Shown: positions 1 through 12,254 of the stretch, one piece after another
Position numbering within the stretch: position 1 is the stretch's first letter
Layout of the letters: every line of letters begins with the position of its first letter
Source: Cephalopachus bancanus
Lineage: Eukaryota; Chordata; Mammalia; Primates; Tarsiidae
Length of the DNA: 64,000 nt
Direction: 5' to 3'
Assembly (NCBI GenBank): GCA_027257055.1
Contig: JAPVLO010000007.1
Span: forward strand, 7,564,001-7,628,000
The notes under the pieces: model-generated
Told to the model about the DNA's origin: nothing
What the model saw: the letters and a program-made list of their open reading frames with translations, nothing else
The model's database searches: none
Translations under genes and position numbers: made by a program

Positions 1-635
1 TCACTCCCCTTTGGGTTGAAGCAAGTGTGAGTTGGACTTTGGTCCTTCCAGCTCAAAAGGTGAAGGATAGCCAAAAAGAAAGCACATCTCATGCTGACCT
101 GCCCTGGCTGTGCCAACAAGCCGGACAAACCTTCCCAGGGCCTTCACCTTCTGAGCTCTCCCCAGCTTCATCAAGCTTTCTCCTCCATTTCCTCTTCTGA
201 AAGAATGTGGTATGCTCCCCGTGCACCTGCCTGGGAGGTCCTGAGAATGGCCCTCAACAATTCTTTGAGAATCCTGATGTCATTAAATGTGGCTTCATTG
301 CAATGAGATGGTTTCTACTGCCTCCTTGGTAGTTATGAATACATGACCTGTCTGCATAATGTGATTAAATCACCCTGTGGATTGGCTATTGCAAGAAGCT
401 GACCAGTGTTTCGTTTTTTGTTTCTTTTCTTTTGTTTGTAAGAAACAAATTCTGAGTCTAATATCCTAGCAAGTAACCTTTAGACCTAAAGCCACTTTAT
501 GTTTTGGGACTTTCCACATTCCCACTGCTTCACTTATTTCTATTTTGCCAGGCTTCTCACCATCATTAATTCAATCAAGCAGCAGCACTGAGCCTCAACA
601 ATGTGTGCAGCCCAGTGCTAGGCCCTGGTGACCAC
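1..635. other. Intergenic, no gene
   Basis: No coding exon or RNA gene seen. About 550-635 resembles the 3' part of an old L2 repeat (a degenerate 'cagtgctaggccctggtgac' phrase). The rest is unassigned. Confidence 0.4.
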
Positions 636-650
636 AAAAGTAACAAAATG

Positions 651-1013
651 GGCCAGGCATGGTGGCTGACACCTGTAACCCCAGCAATCTGGGAGGCCAA
701 GGCAGGAGGATTGCTTGAGCCCGGGGGTTTGAGACCAGCCTGAGCAACGTTAAAATTTTTTTTAATTAGCTGGGCATGGTGGTATCCGCCTGTAGTTCCA
801 GCTTCTCGGGAGGCTGAGGTGGAAGGATGACTGAGCCCAGGAGGTCAAGGCTGCAATAAGCCATGACTGTGCCACTACACTCCAGCCTGGACAAAGAAGT
901 GAGACCCCGATCCAAAAAAAAAAAACAGAACCACATCAACAAAGGTACCTGCATAATGAACATTTGTATACCTAACCCCAAATTGTACCCCACATATTTA
1001 AAATTTTTTTTAG
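651..1013 (+). mobile_element. Alu with an attached non-Alu tail inside one target-site duplication
   Basis: 651-923 is a sense AluJ-like dimer with an internally deleted left arm, ending in an A run. About 90 bp of non-Alu sequence follows, ending in an AT-rich tail. A perfect 15-bp direct repeat (aaaagtaacaaaatg) occurs at 636-650 and at 1014-1028, so Alu plus tail look like one insertion. The tail (924-1013) vaguely resembles an L1 3' end, which is inference. Confidence 0.75.
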
Positions 1014-1028
1014 AAAAGTAACAAAATG

Positions 1029-1737
1029 CAGCTCCCACCTCAGGAAGATAACCGTCCAGCGAGGGATGTTGCAGTACTGATGGAGCCTCCAGTACTGCGG
1101 GCTCTAGGGCCCCATGTGCACCCCCATAAAACCCTCCCTCTGTCCCTTGTGTGTCTTTCCAGGCCAGACCCCTTCTCTGAACTGCAGCTGAATTTGTGTG
1201 CTGCCCTCCCCTGGGGTTTCATGACAGTTGTGAGGACTCTGTCTTTCAGAGCACCAACTGCATGTACCAATCTCTCTGTCCATCTAACCTTGTGACTATA
1301 TGATTTTCTAATCTTTGCAAGCAGGCTAAAAATGAATTCCATAAATTCATGGAGGTCGAAGTTTATGTCTCAGTATATTTTTGTTCCCATAACACCAGAA
1401 TTAGAACTGGACATCTCAAATGTTCTCAGCAAATCTTTTGTTTGGGAATTGGAGCTCTGGTTTTTGCAGTAGATATATTCTAGAGCAATACACAACCATC
1501 AACATTTATAAAACTAATCATTTATGGAAGAATCCCAAAGTGCTGTTACTGAGGTGAATACGCACCCCTTTGTTTAATGTTTATAAACATCTGGGTTTTC
1601 ATATTGCATTATGTTAGCAACTTATATGTGCATTGGAATGACTTCTACAAGTGATGCGGATATTTTTAAAAACTGTAAATAACTGACTGCAAAATGCAGA
1701 TCAAGAGAATTTACTCTTTGTTCTAAATGGAATCTCA
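1029..1737. other. Intergenic, nothing recognised
   Basis: Only short frames without codon bias or splice context. No repeat family recognised. Confidence 0.4.
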
Positions 1738-1749
1738 CCTTCATCAGAT

Positions 1750-1905
1750 TTATGTATATTAAGAGACAGGGTCTCACTCTGTTGCTCAGGTTGGAGTGCA
1801 ATGGCACACTATGGCTCACTGCAGCCTCCAACTCCTGGGCTCAAGAAATCCTCTCACCTCAGCCTCTCAAAGTGCTGGATTACAGGCATGAGCTACCAGA
1901 CCTGG
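1750..1905 (-). mobile_element. Free Alu monomer (FLAM/FRAM-like), antisense
   Basis: A single antisense Alu arm, flanked by a 12-bp target-site duplication (ccttcatcagat) at 1738-1749 and 1906-1917. Its poly(A), seen as T-rich on this strand, is decayed, which fits an old insertion. Confidence 0.75.
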
Positions 1906-1917
1906 CCTTCATCAGAT

Positions 1918-2540
1918 ATTTTACCTGAGTACTCCTTTGAAAGCATGTTTGGTTTCTTAGCACGTTCTTAAAAGAAGCCAAAACCATTGGTCTCCTCATT
2001 TTATTGATGGGAGTATTAAGATGAAATACTGAAAGTTTCTCTAACTTCTGGGATTCTACTGGGCACTTCAACTGGTGTGTGTTTTTGAAAATATTGATAG
2101 AAAGAAAATCACATGTAGCCATCCTTGTTTTCTCTTTTAAGAGAAAGCTTCTTTTTAAAAATTATAATTTTTGAATAGGAGGCTATGAGAAGTTAGTTCG
2201 GGTGGGAGTAACTGACAGTTCTTGATTCATTTGTTATTGAGAAAAATAAAGTGCTTGTCACATGTGGGGAGTTTTGGAGTGCATGGGCGAGGGACAGCAG
2301 CCCTGATGGAGCCTCATTGCCAAGATAGAGCCCAGGTCACTCTCAATAGCTTTTCCAGTGAGAAGAAACAGACGCAGTGTCTGTGGCATTTGTTGAAATC
2401 AGACACTCTTAAGAACCCAGTGACACGAGAAAGGCATAAGCACAGTGGTTACAGTGCGTGTTCAGAGGAGCTGGGATATTTTTCTCTGACTTCCTTAGGA
2501 AAGCACCACAGACTTCGTGGCTTCGACAGAGGACTATAGT
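1918..2540. other. Intergenic, nothing recognised
   Basis: No gene, RNA or clear repeat recognised. Confidence 0.35.
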
Positions 2541-2710
2541 GTCACAGCTCTGCAGGTTAGAAGTCCAAGTTGAAGGTGTCAGTAGGGTTGGTTCCTCCAA
2601 GAGCTGTGAGAGAGAGTGTTCTAGGCCTCTCTTCCTGCTAGCAGTGCTTCACTGACAACACTTGGCATTCCTTGGCTTGTAGGAGCACCACCTCCACATG
2701 GCAGCTCGAT

Positions 2711-2751
<41 letters not shown>

Positions 2752-2935
2752 CGCGCGTGTGTGTGTGTGTGTCCAGTTTTCCATTCCTACAGGGATATAT
2801 TGGTTTAGGACTCATCCGAATGACCTGAGCTTAACTTGATTATCCACAAAGACCGTGTTTCCAAATAAGGTCACATTCACAAGTACTGATGATTAAGACT
2901 TTGGCATCTCTGGCAGGGGTGGGTATAGTTTAATT
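2541..2935. mobile_element. Old interspersed repeat, family unresolved
   Basis: Both sides of the TG microsatellite read like a common ancient mammalian repeat: 'ggttagaagtccaagttgaa' on the left, and 'ccaaataaggtcacattcac' on the right. I recognise the wording as repetitive but cannot name the family safely. Confidence 0.45.
2709..2772. repeat. (TG)n microsatellite
   Basis: Near-perfect TG repeat with a short CG-containing interruption (gcgcgcg). Probably polymorphic. Confidence 0.95.
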
Positions 2936-3753
2936 CATAACAGTGGACAAACTTCTCTGCTAAGGGCAAGAAGTTTTAGGTTTTGCAAACTAGAGGGCTC
3001 TGAAGAAGTTACTCAACTCTGCCACTGTAGCACAAAAACCACCACAGACAACATGTGTGGGCGAGCAGCACTCCCTTCCAATGACTGATGGATAATGAAA
3101 TGCAAATTGTGTATAATTTCCGTGTGTCACAAAGCATTGTTTTCTTTTCAATTTTTTTCTCCCATTTTAAAATATAACAATTCTTGGTTCAGGGGATGTA
3201 CAAAACCAGACAGTTGGCTAGACTTAGCCCTTGGTCCCCATTGGTCCACTCTGCTCAAGAGCATCCGCATACACTCTTCTCACAGGATTTCTGTGCAGGA
3301 GGTACACTGACTCCACAAAATGCCTGCAGCAAACCAGAAAGCAAGAGTCGAATCCGTGTCTCCTGTGTGTCTGCAAGACCATTTGCAGAGTCTGTAGCCT
3401 GAGCCTGCAGCAGCCCTAACAACCTTTCCCCAGAAGGTAGACTCAGTCAGTAGAAACCCCTGACTGCTCTGAAAATTGAAATGCTGGAGATAGTGTTAAA
3501 AAAAAAGAAAAGAAAAAGAAAAAGAAAGAAAGAAACACCATGCTCAAGTGAAAAGAATGACCTATCATGTTTTACGTCAGGTAGCTGAAAAGGTTTTGGG
3601 GAAAATGTGAGATATCTTCCATTTGAATATCACTTCCAGACTGTGATAAATAAAATAAACAGGAAATTGAAACAAGTGAATTGGCCACCAGAAATCTTTT
3701 ATGTGAAAAAAAATTATTCTTGCATGTTTGATGTCCTGTGTTTGATGTTTTGT
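2936..3753. other. Intergenic; purine tract 3497-3537
   Basis: No gene seen. 3497-3537 is an A/G-only tract of AAAAG and AAAG units. The rest is unassigned. Confidence 0.4.
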
Positions 3754-4027
3754 GTTGTTGTTGTTGTTTCGAGTTGGAGTCTCACTCTGTCACCCAGGTT
3801 GGAGTGCAGCGGCACACTCATGGCCACCGCAACCTTGACCTTCTGGGCTCAAGCTGGAACTACAAGCATGTGCCACCGTGCCCAGCTAATTGTTTTTTTA
3901 ATTTTTTTGTGGAGACAAGGTCTTGTCATGTTGCTCAGGCTGGTCTTGAACCCATGAGCTCAGGCAATCCTCTCACCTCAGCCTCCCAAAGTGCTGGGAT
4001 TACAGGCTTGAGCCACCATGCCTGGCC
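3754..4027 (-). mobile_element. Alu, antisense
   Basis: Nearly full dimer in antisense, with a (TTG)n-modified tail at the left. It carries the 'gagttggagtctcactctg' and 'actcatggccac' wording shared by several Alus here but unlike AluS/AluY. Open frames of about 120 codons across it are Alu translations, not genes. Confidence 0.9.
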
Positions 4028-7000
4028 TGAGTTTCTAATGAAAGAAATGAATGTAGAGTTTTGTTACTTCTCTGACTACAAGAGTAGAAGAAGACACCTT
4101 CCTCTCTAGGTTCAAGGCACTTTGCTTCCTTCGTGTTTCAGTCTAGACTGAGAGGGAACAAAGACTGAGTCAGGTGGTGGCAAGTGATGCTCCCAGCTAG
4201 CCTCTTTCCCCATCTTCAATCACAACAATTACTTAGCTGATTACTGACAAGCTTATGGAAACATAGCAGGAATTTTAGCAAACCTGTTAATTGATCCATC
4301 TGGACAGCTCACTCAATCTTTAACTTTGATCAATTTTTGACTGTATGGTAAAACCAGAAATTAACTTCCAAATTTTGAAACAATTATATTTTAACAAAAA
4401 GTATCTTGACCAGAATAGTTTTATGTCAGTTTTAAGGCTTTCATGCAATTGTTTTCCTGTTTTATTTGTAGTTAATTTTAGTGATAATTTAGGGAGAATT
4501 TAGAAAGACTACCAGGATCCTGAAACTGCATTTTTCAGTAACTGAAAAGAGATTAGATTGAACATTTTAGCATCTTTAAGTAAAAGACAGAGATTATACC
4601 CCTCTGGAACAGTTTAACTTACAAATGAAAAATATCTCCTAAAATATTTCTATTTACAGATAGTATGGTGCTCAGATCTTAAGGGTTTCGCTACAAAATG
4701 CTTTTAGCTAAAAACATTGTTCCTGAGCTTAGGAGCAAGTTATAGATAAGCATGACTCCCATTCTAGTCAACATTGTATTGGGGCTCATAACCAGCCCCA
4801 TAAGCTCTTTGATATATTCCAACTCCTTTTAACATACTTTATCTTTTCGTACATTTTGTCCATATTTGTCTATTTTCTTTAGCATATTAGTCATAGGTAT
4901 TTTGAAGTGCTTGTTTGCTAACTCCCATATCTGGACAATCTCTTAGTCTGCTTTCATTGACTCTGATCTTGGCTGTCACTCATTTGTTTTCTTCTTATGT
5001 CACATAATTTTTTATTTTATCTCAGACACTATAGATAACACATTACAGAGTTTCTGGATTATATTATCTTCTTCTCAAACATGTCTTTTAAACTATTTCT
5101 ACTTAACCTCTTATCATCATGAAGGTAAAAGTATTACTCTGTCATTTCAGCAGGATGCTTGGTATTTATTCTGAGCTAAACAGACATCTTTACCAACATA
5201 AAAGGGGGAAAATTTTTATCTAATATATAGAATCAATTGTTCAGAATAGCTTGGAAAGGATGCAAGGTTGTTCTTAAGGCTCTTTTATTTTTAGACCATT
5301 CTAAATCATTGCATCCCCCAATTTGCTTCAATCCTAAATAAATAGCTGCCTATTTATCACAAATGTGTTTGATGCTTCTGAATTCTTTTAGAAGAAGAGA
5401 CAAAAGTAATGCCTGTTTTTTCTACAGTCTGACACAGAATGTAGCTTACCCCTGAGAAATCATGAGACTTCTTTTGAAGATACAATGATCTTTCTCATCC
5501 TGCTATTTTATTATAAATTAGCTTGGTGATAATTAGAGAATTAGTCATAACTTTCAGTTATGCAGATTCTTTACCTTTCTTGATATCCACATAATTTTCT
5601 TTTAAAAATTTAACTCAACCTAAAGTATTTTATGTTTCAGGTTCTTATCATTATATAATCCCAACTCAGATTTTCTTTATATATTGGTGCCACTCTCTGT
5701 ATAGATGGAACTGAATTTTCCATGCAACAGTTTGTTACTATGTTTTATTAATCTAAATTATTAGAACTGTACCAAATAGCACAAATTGATACTTGTAACT
5801 GTCCCTGATTGGCAATTCACTTAGAGTACTAAGTGCAATGAGGAGAAATAAAAGGTAAAGTAAAATGCTTGCTTTCTGTATTCCTTTGCTGCATAATATT
5901 TAATTCTACACTGATGCTTTGTCTTGTGGATGAAACATGCATGAAGTGAACCAGGAAAAATCAAGTGTGCCTCATTAAAACCACCGTTTCCACCTTCATC
6001 TCCCATTTTATGGCAACAGCTTGATAATATAAGAAGACTAACAACAGGAACTAAAATTAACTTGCATGTCTTTAATATTAAGTTGCTCCAGGTTATTATT
6101 TTTAAAAAGGGTCTCTAGTCGCCTGTACTATTTATTCATTTTAAAAATATGTTGCAGCTAATTTTATTAAAAGACTAAGATTAAAAACTATACTTTAAAG
6201 AACTGCAGTATTTAATTATTGGCTTTGCTTGGTTTTTATAAATAGATTTTTTTTATTCAGTAGGTAAATCCTATTTTTACACTTATTACCACAAGCTTGT
6301 GAATCACTAAAAGAAAGCAAAACCCCCAATTCCCACAGGTGATTGTTTTTATGTTGCAGAATTGATTTTGGGGGTAGAACCATGGACATGACTGACTGGT
6401 TATTCGATATTTATTAAATGTCAGCCACATGTCCAGCTTTGGTATTGTTTAAATATTATTTCTATGATTTTATGCTTGTACAGAATCATCCACTAAAGAA
6501 TTTAGCCACCTTATTGTATAGAATTCACAGACAAAGCCTTTCTTGAGGGAGGGAGTATATTTTGGAGTAGTTAACTAATATGTTTCTATTTTTCCATCAA
6601 GAGAAGAATACCAATTAAATTAATTAAAGCAGGTACTGCTAAAGTCGGGTCAAATCTGGCATGCTAGGTATATATAAACAAACAGACTTGGCTAGTCAAG
6701 TCTGGCCATTTGTCATCGTTAACACCCAGGTCCATTTTTCTTTGGGGTTAACTCTGACAGCTTCAGCAATGAATGCTCAGTCACCCATACCCTCTGATGC
6801 ACCGTCTGGGATTATTTCTCCTATGGATCCATCAGAGACAGCACAAGCTGACTTAAAGCAGAAGCCAGTAATCCTATGGTGCAGAGTTGACTGCAAGGGA
6901 GAGGGACCAGGTATCCTGGCTGTTCACTGTTCTCTAGTAATTTCCTTTAGTGATTGCAGAGATTGGCATGCATGTTCACTCCAACTGTCCCTGACGAGTC

Positions 7001-7179
7001 CTTGAATACTTGGAGCACTTCTAATTCCAGTTTGATTTGTCACTTTTGCTTTTCTTGAGGTCAGGTATAAATTACTTTTTCTTTCACGAAGCATGATAAC
7101 CTTTCATTGTCAATTTAGGTTCCCCCCCCCCCATAGAATCATTTTGATTCATAGAGAAGTTTCACTATTTTTAAAGACT
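4028..7179. other. AT-rich intergenic DNA with L1-like antisense piece
   Basis: No gene seen. About 4,790-5,180 resembles old antisense L1 (the 'aactcccatatctggacaat' and 'tctgctttcattgactctg' phrases). The rest is AT-rich and unassigned. Confidence 0.4.
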
Positions 7180-7400
7180 GGCTTCGGACTGACGTCATGA
7201 TTCCTGACCTACGTACATTTCCCGCGGCTCCAAGGCCCCTGTCACCGGCGCCCTCCTCCACACTTTCCCCCTAAATCGGTGACTCACTCTGCCACTCTGC
7301 AGCATCCATTCACCACCCACACCGACACGGGGCCTGTCCGGGTCCGGCATAAAGCTTCGTGCCTGTCTCCTGTCTCCAGAGAGTTTTGGATCTGCCAAAG
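7180..7400. promoter_or_regulatory. Isolated CpG-bearing patch with perfect CRE and AP-1 sites
   Basis: In an AT-rich desert, this ~220-bp patch holds about 14 CpGs, a palindromic cAMP-response element TGACGTCA at 7190-7197 and an AP-1 motif TGACTCA at 7280-7286. That combination suggests a distal enhancer or relic promoter. No transcript can be inferred and no coding sequence is convincing. Function is inference. Confidence 0.35.
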
Positions 7401-8889
7401 CAATTTAAGAGGCCGTGTAGAGAGAGAAAGATAAAACAGTCAAGCAACACTCCAGATCAATTACCAACCGAAAAGAAAACACGGGGAAATTATAGAAGGC
7501 ATCAGTGTTTGTGACTTGGGAATTAGGAAGGCTGAGAGAGGAATATATAAACATGTATTACATATTGGAGGAAACGAAGTGGAGGCAGGGATAAGGACCA
7601 GCCTGGCCCTCCTGGTGCTAAGTGGCCTCGTGGCCGGTCCCCCCCCCTTTCCGGTTCCTTTGGGGTGTAGCATTTGAGAGACATCTTTCCAGTCGACCTT
7701 CTCAGTGCTGCTTTGTTTATCTCGCTGGAGGGAAGACTGAAGTTATGCACATAATTTTGACAGTGTCAGATTTGTAGTTATGCATATTATATGTAATCAT
7801 TCTAAAGTGATCTTCCTCCATTTGGGTCATTTAGTATAAAAAGGGGGGAAAATGTCTGCTCCCTTTGTTTGCCTTGGAAAATCTGTCAACTTCTGAACTC
7901 CATCTAAAATGGTCTCTCAGTTCTCTACTGTTTTAATGAATTCTAACATTTCATCTTCCCGTGAATAACATGGTGATATCTTTTGCAAAATAATATTGTC
8001 TGTTAATTTCATGCTCACCCTCACAATATACACCAAAATGAATTTCTCTACTTAGAATAACCCATTTTTAATGTTCTATAAATTGATCTGGATGGAGGTT
8101 AGGCAGGTATAATATATACATATGTAAAAATTCATGGAGTCTACATTTAAGTGTGCTGTTTGCAAGTTACACTTCAACAAAAAAATTAATAAAAATCACC
8201 TATTTTTATCTCTGTACAGCAGCCATTTTCTTTCTGATTGTTATTTTATTGCTAACACAATATTTTCAAATCATTAAAGGAATTTTTAAAATTCACCCAA
8301 GATCCCTCTACTGCATTAGAAATATTTGTTTTTCAATATTCCCTCTGACTCTAGACATATAATTATAATTGAGAAGTATGTGCCATTTTGTATTTTGCTT
8401 TTGTTCCCTGTGCAATATTGTAACAAATATTTTTCTGTGTCTCTCATGATCCTCATAATTTTCCATTTTATTAGCTGCAAACTCTTCTGCTGCATGATTA
8501 CAATACCATTTGCTTAGCCACTCCTATTATATTGGGCATTGAGGTGACTTCGGATTCTTCATTAAAACAAATTACCTTCCTGTAAACACATATGCATGCG
8601 TTCATCCAGTCACCCATTGGATAGAATATTCATCTGAGCCTCTCTTCTATACAGAGGACACGAGACAAGAATACAAATGTGGACTCCCCTCTGAGGGGCA
8701 CTGAGTATGGCAGTATCATCCTCACTAATGATGGCACTTTCGTGTGTGTTGAGGCCTCTGGCATGATGGCCACATAAGAAGCCCACCCTCTGACTCTGAG
8801 CTCTAGCTGGAAACGGGGTAGCTGACTGGGTTTGCTGTGTTTGCCTCTGTGTAACCAGCACCCAGGTCAGCATCCTGCAGCTCAGCTCC
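7401..8889. other. Intergenic, nothing recognised
   Basis: Mostly AT-rich with a C-run near 7,640. Parts of 8,150-8,570 look like decayed LINE sequence but cannot be assigned. Confidence 0.35.
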
Positions 8890-9200
8890 TGTGACCTTGT
8901 GGTTGAATGAATGAATGTACGACTGAATGACTACATTATCTCATGTAATTATCCCAACAAGCTTGTGAGACAGGTATTATTATCCCATGTTACAGATAAG
9001 GAAACTAAGGCTCATGGAAAAAGGAACAAAGTGTCCCCAGGAACTCAGAGCTTTTCAATTTACACTCACACTGTGACATTTTACCCTCATTCACATCACC
9101 AAGGGACATAACGATCATCACAACCTTGCAAATGAGAAAACCAAGGATCACAACTTCCTGGGGATCACCCAACTAATAAGTATTAGAATCAGATTTCAAA
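8890..9200 (+). mobile_element. MIR SINE
   Basis: Contains recognisable MIR wording: a Tatctcatgtaattatccc-type segment followed by 'ttacagataaggaaactaag', then a second decayed piece near 9,110-9,190. MIR is an ancient tRNA-derived SINE. Confidence 0.7.
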
Positions 9201-9399
9201 CCTAGAATTTTCTGCCCAGAATTCATTGCTCTCTTCTCAGATACAGGATGAGGGGACAAAAAGGCAGAAACATCTTTATAACTTGACTTTTATAATGCCA
9301 CCATGTACTCTCTCATTAAAAGCCCATAAAGATGGAAATAACAGACACTGGAGATGCCAAAAAGGAGGCGGAGACAAGGAGGCAAAGGTTCTGAAGTTA

Positions 9400-9540
9400 C
9401 CTGTCAGGTACAATGTTCCCTATCTGGGGAATGAGTTACCTGAAGCCCAGTCCCCACCAGTGTGCAGTATGCCCTTGGAACAAACATTCACATATACCCT
9501 CTGAATCGAAAATAAAATTAAAAATTTTTTTAAACAAAAA
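9400..9540 (+). mobile_element. L1 3' end, sense
   Basis: Reads like the terminal 3' UTR of an L1: 'ggtacaatgttccctatctg' followed by an A-rich tail near 9,505-9,540. Confidence 0.6.
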
Positions 9541-9859
9541 AATTATTTGAGCAGAATATTAAGCAAATAAAATAATTTAAGTTGCACCGTCCACAGTTAC
9601 CAATGTAACCACCGCCTGACCAGCCATACATGTCTCCTTAGACACCTTGCTGCGATGTGAACAGTTCAGATGGCTTCCTCTGCACGCTTGCTTGGCTTGT
9701 CTGTCTTCATGCCTTTCCATGTGCTTGTTTTCTCCTTGCTTTTGTGTAAATCAGTCACTTACAACCTGTGTCTTCTATCAGCATATGTGAAAGTGGATTA
9801 TTTAAATAGTCACTCTTTGTCATATTTGAGTCCCACATTTTTACCCAAATAGTTGTTTC
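9541..9859. other. Intergenic, nothing recognised
   Basis: No gene or named repeat seen. Confidence 0.35.
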
Positions 9860-10370
9860 CCTTTTGATTGTGTTGATTTTCATTTTATAAAAATACTCAG
9901 TAGTCAAATGTTTGGTTTCTTTTCTTGTTTCAATCCTTAGAAAGTCTAGTTGAGAGTCAAATATCTTGGATTTAACGCACTAATCCATCTGGAGTTCAAC
10001 ATAGGACAGGGAACGGGGTTCGAGTGTGTTTCCCAACTTCCTGACTTATGGCAGAGGTGTTGTCAAGTCTAAACACACTGGGGCAGAGGCAGATGTTGGG
10101 ATAGGACAGCACTTGTTCCTCCCTCAGCACATGGCGCCATATGTGCTTAATGTTTTGAGCATCACCAGGATTGTACCCAATACCACACACAAAATAATCT
10201 GTTATTTCATCATGTCCTGTGATATTTTTCATATATTTAAATTTTACATATCATTTGATTTACGTCTGACTTTTCTATTCAACTGATCTATTTTTCTGTA
10301 CCACTTGAATAATCTTTTAATTACTGTAGATTCATAATATAATTTTATATCTGGCATGGTAGATTCGAGT
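9860..10370 (-). mobile_element. Old L1 fragment, antisense
   Basis: The + strand reads as classic antisense L1 ORF2 3' sequence ('actaatccatctggagttca', 'ttaattactgtagattcata', 'atatctggcatgg'). No intact frame remains. Confidence 0.65.
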
Positions 10371-10570
10371 ATATGGCAGCTGAAGCTTGTACAATTGGAG
10401 AAAGATCTCATAAAGACTTTTATGAAAAAAAGATTGACAAAAACATGACCATGAGAACATGTAGCAAGAGCTCCTCTCAGGGCATTATTGGGAGGGATAT
10501 GCAGGGTGCCATTAGGAACTTAAGTTTCATTAGCTCCACATATAAATCTAAATAAAACCCCAAATGTCAT

Positions 10571-10585
10571 AAATATGGTAGCATA
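10571..10585 (+). repeat. Short template of the Alu insertion (15 bp)
   Basis: These 15 bases occur as an exact inverted copy at 10982-10996, inside the insertion that splits the nearby Alu. The copy overlaps the larger inverted copy by five bases (tattt). Confidence 0.6.
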
Positions 10586-10653
10586 CCTCTGACAGCAGGC
10601 TGGTCTCCACTTATTTAAAGTGTTTTTATCTTCATCTTCATATGACCAATATT

Positions 10654-11113
10654 TTCTCTTTTTTTCTTCTTTTTTTTTAAATTTAAGATCACATTCTGTT
10701 ATCCAGGCTGGAGTGCAGTGGCACGATCATAGCTCACTGCAGGGCTCCTGGGCTCAAACTATCCTTCCACCTCAGCCTCTCAAGCAGCTAGAACTATAGG
10801 TGCACGCAACCACAACCTGGCTAATTTTTTTGTATTTTTTTCTTTCTTTCTTTCTTCCTTTTTTTTTTTGGTAGAGAAAGGGTCTTGCTATGTTGTCTCA
10901 GCTGGTCTCAAACTCCTGGACTCAAGCAATCTTCCAGCTCTGATCTCAAAGTGCTAAAATTGCAGGCATGAAGCTGTAATTTATGCTACCATATTTGTAG
11001 TTCTCAAGGAAATGGGTAATTTCATACAAAATAAAAGTTTCTAAAGTTGATGCAAGAGGAAGAAAATAATCAAAGGACTATTAGGATTCCAAGACAAAGC
11101 CACCATGCCCAGA
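10654..11113 (-). mobile_element. Alu, antisense, split by a 127-bp insertion
   Basis: Antisense dimeric Alu. Its final 15 bases or so (gccaccatgcccagac, from 11099) are separated from the rest (ending ggcatga at 10971) by 127 bp of foreign sequence. Without that segment the Alu reads continuously, so the insertion came after the Alu. Confidence 0.8.
10972..11098. repeat. Templated insertion: inverted copies of two nearby segments
   Basis: 10992-11099 is the reverse complement of 12255-12362, both 108 bp with about 101 matches by eye. 10982-10996 is the exact reverse complement of 10571-10585. The two copies overlap by five bases. This pattern fits replication template switching (FoSTeS/MMBIR type). 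The mechanism is inferred; the sequence match is direct. Confidence 0.8.
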
Positions 11114-11352
11114 CTTTTTACTAATACATTTTATAGTTATTTTTATTTTTTCATCTAATTTTTTCTAGAAACTTAACTGAACTTAGAGAGAATTATCATC
11201 TTTAGAAAATGCACCCCTTTTTGAACACTGGATGGCCCAATATTCCATCAAGTCCTCTTTTGTACTTTCCAGTACATTTTTCATCGTTTTTCATGCATCT
11301 GTTTTTTGTTAAGCTTATTTCTTAAGATTTTGTACTATTTCTTGTTATAATT

Positions 11353-11357
11353 TTATT

Positions 11358-11412
<55 letters not shown>

Positions 11413-11561
11413 TTGAGTCAGAGTCTCACTCTGTCCCCCAGGCTGGAGTGCAGTGGCATGCTCACGGCCACAGCAACTCCACCTGCTGGGCTCAGGCGAT
11501 CCTTCCACCTCAGTCTTTCAAATAGCTGGAATTACAGGTGAGCCCTACCATGCCCGGCTTA
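11353..11561 (-). mobile_element. Short Alu (mostly right arm) with (TTTA)n tail, antisense
   Basis: Antisense Alu of about 150 bp, preceded on this strand by a 62-bp TTTA repeat (11353-11414) that is its expanded A-rich tail. A 13-bp target-site duplication (tcttgttataatt) lies at 11340-11352 and 11562-11574. Confidence 0.85.
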
Positions 11562-12254
11562 TCTTGTTATAATTAATGAGATGTTAATTCTGGCACATAG
11601 AAATACTATTGATTTTAGAGATTTCTTCTGTATCTAACAACTTTTAGAAGGCTTTTGCATTTTTTATCACCTAAAAATGAATATTTTGTCTTTATAAGCC
11701 CAATATAAATTCTTCTTATGTCTTACTTTGGGGTTTTATTTTATTGAACAGACATTTCAAAATAATATTAAATGAAGGCAATCCCGTAATTTCATTTTGC
11801 TTTTAAAGAAATGTTTCTAGGGTTGTCCATTGACTAAAATGTCTCTTGATTTTAAAAAAAACTATTAACATATGAAGAAAATATAGTTGTAGTTTTTTTA
11901 AAAAAAAAAAGGCATAGTTGGAATATATGTTGAATTTTGCCAAATTACTTTTCAACATCTATAGAAATAACCATATACAGATTTTCATTTAATTCATTAA
12001 TGTCTAAATTTTTTAGATTTTGTAGTTGAACCATCTCTACATTTCAGGGCTACATTTTTACTGTGTAATCCAATGTTCTTTTAATGGGTTTTATTTAAGA
12101 TTTCCCCATCTATACTTATGACATTGGATAGTTGTTTGAGGTGCTTATCCTTATCAGCAGTGTAATAAGTGTTTCTCTGTAAAGAAGATCCTTTGTAACA
12201 CAGTATCATCTAGTTCTCAAAAATATTTTTAAAATTCATTATCAGATTCAGAGC

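Noticed and set aside
2709..2772. TG repeat with GCGCGCG as possible Z-DNA regulatory element
   Set aside because: Such repeats are common and no nearby gene gives it a role.
3607..4109. Two overlapping frames of 116 and 123 codons
   Set aside because: Mostly translated antisense Alu ([24 protein letters not shown]), not a gene.
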